A DNA stretch of 9,542 nucleotides from Candidatus Geoarchaeota archaeon (GCA_015520395.1 WAQG01000019.1:1-9542), one strand, 5' to 3'. Shown: positions 1-6,725, counted from the stretch's first letter. Translations and numbers: made by a program. The notes: generated by a model not told the origin, from the sequence alone.

Positions 1-68
1 CACCCCCGCTGACCCCCACGGCTCCGCCGTCGTGGGGATCGGCGGAGCCGTGGGGGTCAGCGGGGGTG
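1..68. repeat. Perfect GC-rich inverted repeat, 29-bp arms, 10-nt loop
   Basis: Positions 1-29 are the exact reverse complement of 40-68, with positions 30-39 as the loop. As RNA this is a very stable hairpin. The right half also holds an imperfect 18-nt tandem duplication (31-48 and 49-66, 14 of 18 bases equal). The right arm ends in GGGGGTG (62-68), the probable Shine-Dalgarno sequence of the gene starting at 76, so a folded transcript would hide it. The left arm begins at base 1, so the repeat may continue outside the window, or it may be a fold-back artefact at a contig end. The in-frame stop TGA at 10-12 argues against it coding for an N-terminal extension of the next gene. Confidence 0.9.
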
Positions 69-75
69 TTGTCGG

Positions 76-891
76 TTGACGCGGGAACAGTATGTTGGGA
101 TCTTCATCCTCGCACTGCTCGTCCTCGGGATAGCTGTTGGGCTTTACATAGCCCATAGTGGATGGATGGCTGTAGCCCTCAAAGAGTTTAGGGGGATCTT
201 CGTCAGTGGTGAGGCCGAGCTAGTCGAGAATTTCACCCTCGACGTTTCTAATGTGTCCACCATCGTTGCTAGGGTTGAGGGCGGGTATCTCGAGGTCTCC
301 CATGGTGTGAAGGCCGCCGTGAGGGTTTACAGGGTCGTTAGCTGGTTTCCTAGGACTAGTGATGGACATTACGCTGTAAAGGTTGTTAATGGAACACTCC
401 TACTCATAGACGTCTCGGGATACAACGTTAGGATGAGTCTTCCGCCGATAAGTCTGAGTAAAATAGAGATCAGCGTTTCTGGAGGTGGGTTGCTATGGGA
501 CGTGGCAACTGAGGCATTGGAGGCGTCTGTAGATGTCTCAGGTGGCTATGCTGAGGTTAAGGATCTAAGATCAGGATCCGCGAGGTTGCTGGTTTCGGGC
601 GGCTATGCGAAACTCGAGGCCTCATTGACAAACGTAGGTGAAGGTTCTGTGAAGCTTGATGTTTCAGGGGGCGTAGCCTTCCTCACCCTAAGAACGCCTA
701 AAGGCTCGGGGCTTGAAGTTAAGCAGAGCATTTCTGGAGGCGCCATAGCTATAGAGGTTGATGGAAGGGAGTTTACAGGTTATGGGGGCTTCTCCGAGGG
801 GCCATTGAGGATTGAGGGGTCGCCTACATACAGGCTCACCCTCCACGTTTCGGGCGGATACGCTAGTATCGTGGTTGAAAGGACTGAGTAG
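76..891 (+). CDS. Membrane-anchored beta-rich protein with SGG repeats (DUF4097-like)
   Basis: This 271-residue protein has one hydrophobic N-terminal segment (about residues 6-26), which acts as a membrane anchor or uncleaved signal, followed by an exported-looking beta-strand-rich domain. Ser-Gly-Gly recurs at residues 135-137, 155-157, 174-176, 197-199, 220-222 and 259-261, mostly as VSGGYA followed by alternating hydrophobic residues. Such short regular rungs are typical of the stacked beta (DUF4097 / 'toast-rack' / adhesin-head) families, so I place it there by pattern only. The TTG start at 76 is chosen because GGGGGTG lies 7 nt upstream, an in-frame stop lies at 10-12, and no ATG or GTG precedes the hydrophobic segment. 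It ends 2 nt before a winged-helix gene and is probably co-transcribed with it. In bacteria, DUF4097 proteins often sit beside small transcription factors in envelope-stress operons; a similar role here is inference. No enzymatic motif is visible. Confidence 0.8.
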   Translation: MTREQYVGIFILALLVLGIAVGLYIAHSGWMAVALKEFRGIFVSGEAELVENFTLDVSNVSTIVARVEGGYLEVSHGVKAAVRVYRVVSWFPRTSDGHYAVKVVNGTLLLIDVSGYNVRMSLPPISLSKIEISVSGGGLLWDVATEALEASVDVSGGYAEVKDLRSGSARLLVSGGYAKLEASLTNVGEGSVKLDVSGGVAFLTLRTPKGSGLEVKQSISGGAIAIEVDGREFTGYGGFSEGPLRIEGSPTYRLTLHVSGGYASIVVERTE

Positions 892-893
892 TC

Positions 894-1556
894 ATGGGGA
901 GCCTTCGGATCCCGCCGACCCGCCCAATAGTGATTAGGAAGCTGATGGAAGCGTTGCTGAGTGGGCCTAAGATAAAGATATTGGGCATTCTCAGGGCTCG
1001 TGGAAAAGCTACGGCCAGCGATGTGGCTAGGGAATTGGGGGTTAAGCTTCCAACAGCCCTCCAACACCTCAACGACCTCCTGGAGCTCGGGCTCGTCGCT
1101 ATAAGGTATGAGGGGTCGAGGAAGTTTTACGTGGTGTCCGTAGACGGGGTCGTCCTTGAGGTGGATCTCGACCTATACCTTGGAACCTATGGGGAGGTGG
1201 TGGGGAGGGCTGAGGCCTTGGAGGGGCTTGCGATAAAGCTTGTAGACAAGTATAGGGAGGCTAAGATGCTTCCAGCCCACCTTAGGGTCGAGGACGCCCA
1301 GAGGCTATTAAACTTGAACAGGGCTGAGGCGATCAGGCTGATCGACTACATCGAGTATAACTCAGGGGTGGTTGCAAGGTATCTAGCCGACCTTATAGTT
1401 AAGCAGGCTGCCGATGCCGGTGCCCGCGGGGTAAGCTTTGATGAAGCCGCCAAGAAGCTCAGGGTGCATATATACTGGATCGCGTTGGCCGCTGAGAAGC
1501 TCGTCCAGAGTGGTAGGGCTGAGATAAGAAAGGGTAGGATTTTTGTGAGGACTTAG
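894..1556 (+). CDS. Winged-helix (ArsR-like) transcriptional regulator with possible second wHTH
   Basis: This is a soluble 220-residue protein. Residues about 18-82 form an ArsR-like winged helix: a first helix (MEALLSGPKIKILGILRARG), the turn ATASDVARELGV, a recognition helix (about 51-66, KLPTALQHLNDLLELGL) and a wing ending in RKFYVV. The middle (about 95-170) is helical and may dimerise. The last 45 residues (SFDEAAKKLRV, then AEKLVQSGRAEIRKGRIFV) look like a second, degenerate winged helix. No metal-binding cysteines are present, so metal sensing of the classic ArsR type is unlikely. The ATG at 894 is 2 nt after the upstream stop, suggesting translational coupling with the SGG-repeat membrane protein, which it may regulate or respond to (inference). 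M18 at 945 is an alternative start, but it would begin right at the HTH. Its last 4 bases overlap the end of livF on the other strand. Confidence 0.85.
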   Translation: MGSLRIPPTRPIVIRKLMEALLSGPKIKILGILRARGKATASDVARELGVKLPTALQHLNDLLELGLVAIRYEGSRKFYVVSVDGVVLEVDLDLYLGTYGEVVGRAEALEGLAIKLVDKYREAKMLPAHLRVEDAQRLLNLNRAEAIRLIDYIEYNSGVVARYLADLIVKQAADAGARGVSFDEAAKKLRVHIYWIALAAEKLVQSGRAEIRKGRIFVRT

Positions 1557-2266
1557 CTTATCCCGAGGTAAAGCTTGGCCAGCTCAGGATGCTCGAGGAG
1601 CTCCCTACACCCACCCTCAAACCTTATCGTCCCGCTGACCAGGAGATAGGCCCTGTCGCCTATCTCCAGGGCTCTTTTGGCCATCTGCTCAACCAGTATG
1701 ATTGTGAGACCGAGGTTGTCCCTAAGCTCAACAACTTTTTCTAAGACCCTCTTCACGAGTATCGGGGCTAGATCTGTGGTGATCTCGTCGAGCATGAGAA
1801 CCCTAGGTCTCCTCATGAGGCCCATCGCTATGGCCAGCATCCTCCTCTCCCCGCCGCTAAGGGTGCCAGCTTTTCTCTCACTGAACTTCTCTAAAACCGG
1901 AAACATGCCCAGAACCTCCGAAATCCTCTCCATAACCTCGGACTTCTCCAGCGTATAGCCAGCGATTCTGAGATTCTCCCTTACTGTGAGCTCCGAGAAA
2001 ACGTTGCCTGTCTGTGGAACGTAGGCTATTCCCATCTTGGCTATCTTATGGGTGGGTAGCCCTACTATGTTTTTTCCATCATAAAGTATTTTGCCCCTAT
2101 GGACTGTTGCGACCCCAGCTATAGTGTTTAATAGCGTTGTCTTTCCAGCCCCGTTCGGGCCGACGATGACGGTTATCTCCTTTTCCCGGGCCTCCAAGTT
2201 AATGTCAAACAGAACCTTCAGCTTCCCGTATCCGGAGTATAGACTCTTAGTCTCAAGCAGCCCCAT
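1553..2266 (-). CDS. livF: HAAT-family ABC importer ATPase, LivF type
   Basis: This 237-residue cytoplasmic nucleotide-binding subunit hydrolyses ATP to drive the importer encoded by the five-gene cluster. Visible motifs are Walker A GPNGAGKT (36-43), the Q-loop glutamine at Q85 (YVPQTGNVFSELTV), the signature LSGGE (136-140) and Walker B LMLDE (157-161). The sequence ILVEQ replaces the usual switch histidine, a known hallmark of LivF as opposed to LivG. Length is normal for LivF (about 235). Odd: after Walker B the usual PSLGLAP-type stretch reads ITTDLAP, so the conserved proline and the D-loop region glycine are replaced. The ATG at 2266 has GGTGATG 4-5 nt upstream, overlapping the stop of livG (6-nt gap), so the two ATPase genes are probably coupled. 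Its 3' end overlaps the convergent regulator gene by 4 nt, leaving no room for a separate terminator. Confidence 0.95.
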   Translation of the reverse strand: MGLLETKSLYSGYGKLKVLFDINLEAREKEITVIVGPNGAGKTTLLNTIAGVATVHRGKILYDGKNIVGLPTHKIAKMGIAYVPQTGNVFSELTVRENLRIAGYTLEKSEVMERISEVLGMFPVLEKFSERKAGTLSGGERRMLAIAMGLMRRPRVLMLDEITTDLAPILVKRVLEKVVELRDNLGLTIILVEQMAKRALEIGDRAYLLVSGTIRFEGGCRELLEHPELAKLYLGIS

Positions 2267-2272
2267 AGCCCA

Positions 2273-3052
2273 TCACCCTATATAGATCTCAATAACCTTA
2301 GGGTTATTAGCGACCTCATCGGGTGTACCCTCGGCTATCACCTTGCCCCTATCCATCACATAGACGTAGTCGGCGAAGGGGAGCGCTATGTCTATACGGT
2401 GCTCGATTAGAAGGAAGGTGAGCTTAAGGTCGTCCTTAAGCCTTCTAACATACGACAAGATGTCATTGGCATAGACTGGATCAACACCGCCTATAGGCTC
2501 GTCAAGAGCTATCAGCTTTGCGCCCACAGCAAGGGCCCTTGCAACCTCCAGCATCTTAAGCTGACCTCCCCCAAGCTTATAGGCCTCCCAGTCCCAATAC
2601 TTATCTAGACCAACCCTCATGAGGATGCTGAAGGCCCTCTTAAGATTCTCCTCTTCATGCTTCACCCAGCTTCGCTTCCAGGGTGCTCTTAATGGGCTCT
2701 CACCCGGGTTCTTCATCGCTACAAGGATGTTCTCAAGCACGGTTAATGATTTGAAGGGCTCGGGTATCTGGAATGTCCTGACAAAGCCTGATGCGTAGAT
2801 CTTGTGGGGAGGCCAGCCGGTGATATCCTTACCATCAAATATCACCCTACCCCCATCAGGTTTCAAGACCCCTGTGCAGGTGTTGACAAACGTGGTTTTT
2901 CCCGCACCGTTGGGCCCCATAAGCATCGTGACCGTCTGGCGCTTAATCTTTATGTTAACATTGTTAACCGCTACGAGACCTCCGAACCGCTTAACCAGAT
3001 TCTTGGTCTCCAGGATGTACTCGGATCTGCCTACCGTCCCCTTAGGCTGCAA
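2273..3052 (-). CDS. livG: HAAT-family ABC importer ATPase, LivG type
   Basis: This 259-residue second nucleotide-binding subunit is the partner of LivF on the LivH/LivM permease pair. Motifs are Walker A GPNGAGKT (46-53), Q-loop Q95 in RTFQIPEPF (the FQ-x-P form is typical of LivG), signature LGGGQ (160-164), Walker B LIALDEP with D184/E185, and the switch histidine H218 in LIEHRID. The long insert before the signature (about 112-150) is also usual for LivG. Odd: the signature serine is replaced by glycine (LGGGQ; LivG often has LSYGQ or LPYGQ). The start is TTG at 3052: GGGGG (3058-3062 on the complementary strand) lies 5 nt before it, and no other start occurs before M43. It follows the binding-protein gene after a 43-nt AT-rich gap, which could hold a weak internal promoter or processing site. 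Confidence 0.95.
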   Translation of the reverse strand: MQPKGTVGRSEYILETKNLVKRFGGLVAVNNVNIKIKRQTVTMLMGPNGAGKTTFVNTCTGVLKPDGGRVIFDGKDITGWPPHKIYASGFVRTFQIPEPFKSLTVLENILVAMKNPGESPLRAPWKRSWVKHEEENLKRAFSILMRVGLDKYWDWEAYKLGGGQLKMLEVARALAVGAKLIALDEPIGGVDPVYANDILSYVRRLKDDLKLTFLLIEHRIDIALPFADYVYVMDRGKVIAEGTPDEVANNPKVIEIYIG

Positions 3053-3069
3053 TCTGACCCCCTATAAGA

Positions 3070-3095
3070 GAAAAAATTTTGAGATATATTTATTC
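3070..3095 (-). promoter_or_regulatory. AT-rich gap between binding-protein gene and livG: T-run and possible internal TATA box
   Basis: On the minus strand this gap reads AATAAATATATCTC followed by AAAATTTTTT (T-run at 3076-3071). AATAAATATAT could be a TATA box, with initiation about 25 nt on, just before the livG Shine-Dalgarno sequence. The T-run resembles archaeal oligo-T terminators. Either would let the binding protein be expressed at a different level from the ATPases. This is inference from composition and spacing only. Confidence 0.3.
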
Positions 3096-4454
3096 TTAGG
3101 GTAGGTACGCTTTAAACCACTCAGCCCACTCAATAGTGTCGGTCGTGTAGCGCCAGACGCCAGCGACGTCCCACTTGTACTCCCCATCAGTCTTTCTTAC
3201 TATCATGATGGTGTAGTCTGAGTAGGCCCTGTCGCCGTTCTCGTTAAGCTCAAAGTAGCCGGAGGCACCCATATAGGTCTTAACTACCTGTGGCAATACC
3301 GCCTTCACCTTAACGGGGTCATAATCCTGCACCATGTTCAGTGAGATCGCTATGACCCAGACTGCATCGTAGGCCGCGTAGGCATAAGCGTCAGGCTCCC
3401 TGCCTAGGACATTCATAACATGATCCCTTAGCTTGAAGTACTTCGGGTTCTCTGTTGGAGCGAATATCGGGTGAAGCCACTTAACCTCCCAGCTGAAGGC
3501 TGCCGCATCCGCCTGCTCCACCAGGGTTGTAACTCCGGCAGTACCGTCTGACCCGACCCAAACAACCTGCTTTAAAGCATCATATTTAGTAGCCTCACCA
3601 GCGAAGATCGAGGCTTCGTCGAAGCCGACATAGTATATGCCGACCTTGTCAGCACCGTACTTGGAGATCCAGTCCGTGACGTAGTCGTTGAGCTGTGCCA
3701 CCTCCACTGAGAACTCCTTGGCACCAGGAGCATACCTGATACCCTCATGCCAGTCACCCTCAACGCCCTCCTTCTGGAGAAGCTCTCTAAAGGCCTTCGC
3801 CGTCTCCTCCTCTACGCCGTCACCCCAGGTATCCCCTCTCCACACCGGTATGACGTAGCGGACCCCGAGATCGAAGAGGATTCTGGCTGCGGCCGGGCCC
3901 TGGATGGTGTCGTCGGGACAGAACCTGAAGATAAAGTCGTCGGGTATCGAGAGGGCAGGTGAGGTGGATGACTGGGAAACCACAAGTATCTGGTTGGTGT
4001 CAGCATAGCTCTTTATCTCGCTAACCTCAGCGCTCGTCATTGGCCCAACAACGATCTTTATTCCAGCCGCATGCAGTATCCTGATTTTGTCGGCGGCAGT
4101 CTTTGGATCGGTGGCCGTATCCTCAATCCTAACCTTAAGGCTCCACCCAGCTCCTATCGAGCTGAGCCACTGATTAACCTCCTGCTCAGCATACTCGATG
4201 GCAACCTTGCTATTCTCTCCATAGCTGGCCAGATCTCCGGTCAGTGTGAGCAGAGCACCTATTGTCACCTCTCCAGTAAGCCCAGGGCCTCCAGCCCCTG
4301 GGGCAGTTACGGTCGTGGTAACTGTGGCAGCCCCCGTAGTTACAGTGGTTGTTACGGTCTGGGCGCCAGGGGCCGCCACCATAGCGCCTCCGTAGCCGAT
4401 TATTATACCTATTATCAACGCTATTATTACTCCTGCTATAAGCTTCGACTCCAT
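3096..4454 (-). CDS. HAAT-family ABC importer solute-binding protein (LivJ/LivK-like, Peripla_BP_6)
   Basis: This 452-residue extracytoplasmic receptor captures the substrate and delivers it to LivH/LivM. Residues about 5-29 form a hydrophobic signal/anchor. A low-complexity Thr/Val/Ala/Gly linker (about 33-60, TVTTT repeated) then spaces the lobe domain from the membrane, a layout typical of archaeal binding proteins. No lipobox cysteine is seen. The type I periplasmic fold begins at VTIGALLTLTGDLASYG. Later landmarks are KIVVGPMTSAEV, the ligand-loop-like SQSSTSPALS, and the late YAYAAYDAVW helix. These match the branched-chain amino acid/amide receptor family, but ligand specificity cannot be read from sequence. 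The ATG at 4454 is preceded by TAGGTGGGAAGG, a good Shine-Dalgarno sequence, and by a TATA box, so it probably has its own promoter. It lies between the permease genes (upstream) and the ATPase genes (downstream). Confidence 0.93.
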   Translation of the reverse strand: MESKLIAGVIIALIIGIIIGYGGAMVAAPGAQTVTTTVTTGAATVTTTVTAPGAGGPGLTGEVTIGALLTLTGDLASYGENSKVAIEYAEQEVNQWLSSIGAGWSLKVRIEDTATDPKTAADKIRILHAAGIKIVVGPMTSAEVSEIKSYADTNQILVVSQSSTSPALSIPDDFIFRFCPDDTIQGPAAARILFDLGVRYVIPVWRGDTWGDGVEEETAKAFRELLQKEGVEGDWHEGIRYAPGAKEFSVEVAQLNDYVTDWISKYGADKVGIYYVGFDEASIFAGEATKYDALKQVVWVGSDGTAGVTTLVEQADAAAFSWEVKWLHPIFAPTENPKYFKLRDHVMNVLGREPDAYAYAAYDAVWVIAISLNMVQDYDPVKVKAVLPQVVKTYMGASGYFELNENGDRAYSDYTIMIVRKTDGEYKWDVAGVWRYTTDTIEWAEWFKAYLP

Positions 4455-4586
4455 AGCCTTCCCACCTACAGAAATGATAGGTTAATAGAGGCTATAAATA
4501 TTTGTGGCTAAAAATTTATATCACATGATGTTCCAAGACGCATCCTAAGATTGTATATATCATGAATTTACATGGAGTTTTAGTAT
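4455..4586. other. 132-nt intergenic region between livM and the binding-protein gene
   Basis: This AT-rich non-coding stretch holds the TATA box described for the binding-protein gene and further TATA-like runs at 4508-4523 and about 4554-4562 (minus strand). I see no convincing hairpin terminator after the livM stop codon and no credible small ORF, so read-through from livHM into the binding-protein gene remains possible. Confidence 0.5.
4491..4503 (-). promoter_or_regulatory. Archaeal TATA box for the solute-binding protein gene
   Basis: On the minus strand the sequence is AAATATTTATAGC. Initiation 22-26 nt downstream would fall near 4466-4470, giving a leader of about 12-16 nt that just contains the GGTGGGAAGG ribosome-binding site. 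A second AT-rich candidate, GATATAAATTTTTAG, lies about 20 bp further upstream (4508-4523). Confidence 0.55.
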
Positions 4587-5669
4587 TTAGCTGGCCTGTT
4601 TCCGCATTATCTCTATTATACTTCTTATCCTTCTCTTCTTTATGGTGAATGCAGGCTTCTCGGGTATTAGGCCCTGTGGTCTGAATACTGATAGCAATAT
4701 TATCACTACCCCTACGAACATCGGCTCAAGCCATATTGGGTCGAAGGGGACGAAGGGTTCCAGGTAAGTCTTATAGTTAATAATGATCGTTCTGACTATG
4801 ACAAATATAAGGACACCCACAGCTATACCAACATTATTGCCGGTTCCTCCCAGCATCATGAAGGCCCAGGGCCAGAATGTCCATGTAAGCCTAGTATAGG
4901 TAAATGCCTTACAGCTACCAATGTACATGGTGTAGTATGCCCCAGCCATAGCTGCAAAGGCCGAGCCTATGATGAGGGCGTAGGTTCTGAGCTTCACTAT
5001 GTCCTTGCCATAGACTTTGGCGGCCACCTCGTCGTCTCTCATAGCTTTTAACGCCCTTCCGAAGGGCGACCTCACGAGCATCTCAAAGAAGATGAAAGTC
5101 AGGCCTGCCAGGATTAAGGCTATGATCAGGGCGGCCTCGAAGCTGTAGGGTCTTGCCCACCTGAAGGGATCAGGGACACTCACCCCCTGGGTGGCGCCGA
5201 CTATTGGATCGTAGTTCTGGGCTATCAGCATCACCACGTCGCCGAAGGCTAGGAGGGTTATGCCTAGGTATGCCTCCTTCAGCCTTATGGCTGGATACGA
5301 TGTTAGCCAGCCCACTATCCCACCTATTATCGCTGCCAGGGCAAGCGTTAGGATCAGTATACCTATGGACAGGAGGGCGTTGTGTTCCAGGAGGGTTCTG
5401 TTAATCGTGTCTACAAGCTTGAAGTTTATCAGGTGGTTGGAGTACTCGGCTCCGGAGTACTGCCTCAGCTCGGGGATCGTGTATGCGAGTATCCTTCCGG
5501 TGAGCCCTCCGGCAACGTAGGCGCCGATCTCCACGGCGAGAACCCTTCCAAACTGCGCTATTGCGGCGATTCCGAGCTCGAAGTTCAGGCTTAGGGTTAC
5601 GATCATGGATATTGCGAAGTCGATGAGTATGTAGCGGATCAGAATGTATAGCTGGCCTAGCTCAATCAA
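4587..5669 (-). CDS. livM: HAAT-family ABC importer permease, LivM type
   Basis: This 360-residue integral membrane subunit forms half of the substrate channel. About eight to ten hydrophobic segments are visible (for example about 10-30, 103-122, 134-150, 179-197, 228-249, 280-298 and 315-329). The cytoplasmic coupling loop has the LivM form GRALKAMRDDEVAAK (about 204-218). Near the C-terminus come LGGTGNNVG (about 273-281) and FRPQGLIPEK (329-338), both classic for LivM. A basic tail (KKRRIR, about 344-349) lies in the cytoplasm. Start: TTG at 5669, with GGGGTGA 6 nt upstream, sharing the four bases TTGA with the stop of livH, so the two permeases are translationally coupled and probably made in equal amounts. 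An unusual polar stretch (about 62-98, between early helices) may be an extracytoplasmic loop. Confidence 0.93.
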   Translation of the reverse strand: MIELGQLYILIRYILIDFAISMIVTLSLNFELGIAAIAQFGRVLAVEIGAYVAGGLTGRILAYTIPELRQYSGAEYSNHLINFKLVDTINRTLLEHNALLSIGILILTLALAAIIGGIVGWLTSYPAIRLKEAYLGITLLAFGDVVMLIAQNYDPIVGATQGVSVPDPFRWARPYSFEAALIIALILAGLTFIFFEMLVRSPFGRALKAMRDDEVAAKVYGKDIVKLRTYALIIGSAFAAMAGAYYTMYIGSCKAFTYTRLTWTFWPWAFMMLGGTGNNVGIAVGVLIFVIVRTIIINYKTYLEPFVPFDPIWLEPMFVGVVIILLSVFRPQGLIPEKPAFTIKKRRIRSIIEIMRKQAS

Positions 5670-6598
5670 CTTCTCTCACCCCTAACGACCTTCGCCACCT
5701 TGCCCCATTTGATTCCGCCGAGACCCTGTGGGAAGAAGAGGAGTGCGACCACCATCGCCACTAGCGGTATGACCTGCCTATAGGCCAGCATCTTTCCTCC
5801 AAACAGCGTGGACAGCCACCATATCCCCAGGTATTCGCTCAACCCAACCAGGAATCCGCCGAGGAGGCTTCCATATATGCTGTAAAGTCCACCCACTATC
5901 GAGCCCGCAAACATCGTCACGATGAGGTACTGGCCTATGACGGGATAGCCAGCCATTATGAAGACTAGGAGTGCTCCGCCGAGGCCTGCCAATGCGCCGC
6001 CTATGAACCATGAGGTTAAGTAGACCAGCTCGGGATTTATACCGAGGATCCCGGCGAGGTTCGGGTTTTCTATGGTCGCCCTCATCGCTATCCCAAACTT
6101 GGTCTTCGTTAGGAACAGGTGGATGGATGCCGTGAGGGTAACGACGATTATAAGGGCTATCAGGGTTGAGAAGGGGATGCCAGCGACTGTGAAGTCGTAG
6201 ATCTCCATCCTTATCTGCCTCGAGTAGAGCTTATGCACCCTTGAGAGGTAGTCAGCCAGTATGTTAAGCAGTGCTAGTAGAATTAGGTCGGCTCCTAGCG
6301 TTGACATCATCAGGGTGATCATACCTGCACCTCGCTTTAGAAGATATCTGTTAAACGTGAGATACATGGCCACACCTATGAGGCCTGTTAAGATCGCCGC
6401 CACAGGGACGTAGATGTATGGGTGTCCTCCAAAGAAGTTGTAGAACGTATAAACGAAGTACATCCCCCAGGACACCTTCGAGGCGTGGGCGAAATTGAAC
6501 GTCTCAGTCGACATATATATCATAGTGATCCCAGCGGCCATAAGAGCTATGTTGCTGGAGTATGCCAGAGCCTTGTACACTAGACTGGGCTCTATCAT
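5666..6598 (-). CDS. livH: HAAT-family ABC importer permease, LivH type
   Basis: LivH is the partner membrane subunit of LivM. Counted from the chosen ATG it is 310 residues (E. coli LivH is about 308). Features are several hydrophobic helices, FNFAHASKVSWGMY near the N-terminus (the LivH-type 'NFAHG' region), the coupling loop KFGIAMRATIENPNLAGILG, the helix-glycine stretch IVGGLYSIYGSLLGGFLVG, and the terminal FFPQGLGG motif. Start choice: the ATG at 6598 has GGGTGG 5 nt upstream. A GTG at 6607, three codons earlier, is possible but has AGGTTGG abutting it. It is the first gene of the five-gene importer cluster on the minus strand and overlaps livM by 4 nt. Its 5' region is shared with the divergent nitroreductase gene. 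Confidence 0.92.
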   Translation of the reverse strand: MIEPSLVYKALAYSSNIALMAAGITMIYMSTETFNFAHASKVSWGMYFVYTFYNFFGGHPYIYVPVAAILTGLIGVAMYLTFNRYLLKRGAGMITLMMSTLGADLILLALLNILADYLSRVHKLYSRQIRMEIYDFTVAGIPFSTLIALIIVVTLTASIHLFLTKTKFGIAMRATIENPNLAGILGINPELVYLTSWFIGGALAGLGGALLVFIMAGYPVIGQYLIVTMFAGSIVGGLYSIYGSLLGGFLVGLSEYLGIWWLSTLFGGKMLAYRQVIPLVAMVVALLFFPQGLGGIKWGKVAKVVRGERS

Positions 6599-6630
6599 GG
6601 TGTCCACCCAACCTATAAGGCGAGTCTAAC

Positions 6631-6647
6631 TAATTAAACATTATAGT
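6631..6647 (-). promoter_or_regulatory. Candidate TATA box(es) for the livH promoter
   Basis: Minus-strand TTTAATTA (plus 6631-6638) and the neighbouring ACTATAAT (6640-6647) are the only TATA-like sequences before livH. Initiation about 26 nt after the first would give a near-leaderless or roughly 10-nt leader, which fits the ATG at 6598 better than the GTG at 6607. Which of the two is used cannot be decided from sequence. Confidence 0.35.
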
Positions 6648-6686
6648 AAGATTCAAATCACAGGTCTCAATCTGGTAAAGGCTGGC

Positions 6687-6694
6687 TTAATATT
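6687..6694 (+). promoter_or_regulatory. Candidate TATA box for the nitroreductase operon
   Basis: TTAATATT lies 32-39 bp before the ATG at 6726, so initiation would fall near 6716 and give a leader of about 10 nt. Only a weak ribosome-binding sequence (GATGGAAG) precedes the ATG, in line with near-leaderless translation. A 13-nt palindrome overlaps the downstream end of this box. Confidence 0.4.
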
Positions 6695-6704
6695 CAGGCT
6701 GAAT
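6692..6704. promoter_or_regulatory. 13-nt palindrome, possible operator
   Basis: ATTCAG-G-CTGAAT is a perfect palindrome around a central G, placed between the probable TATA box and start site of the nitroreductase gene. That is where an archaeal repressor would block polymerase or TBP/TFB. A 6-bp-arm palindrome can occur by chance in 100 bp of AT-rich DNA, so this is only a candidate. Confidence 0.3.
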
Positions 6705-6725
6705 CAAATACTGGATTGATGGAAG

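Noticed and set aside
4290..4360. Imperfect GTTAC/GTGGT-type DNA repeats inside the binding-protein gene
   Set aside because: They encode the Thr/Val-rich linker common to archaeal surface proteins and simply reflect its low complexity.
3747..4511. Long open frames opposite the solute-binding protein gene
   Set aside because: They are antisense shadows of a clear receptor gene, encode low-complexity Ser/Arg/Pro-rich sequence and have no plausible start signals.
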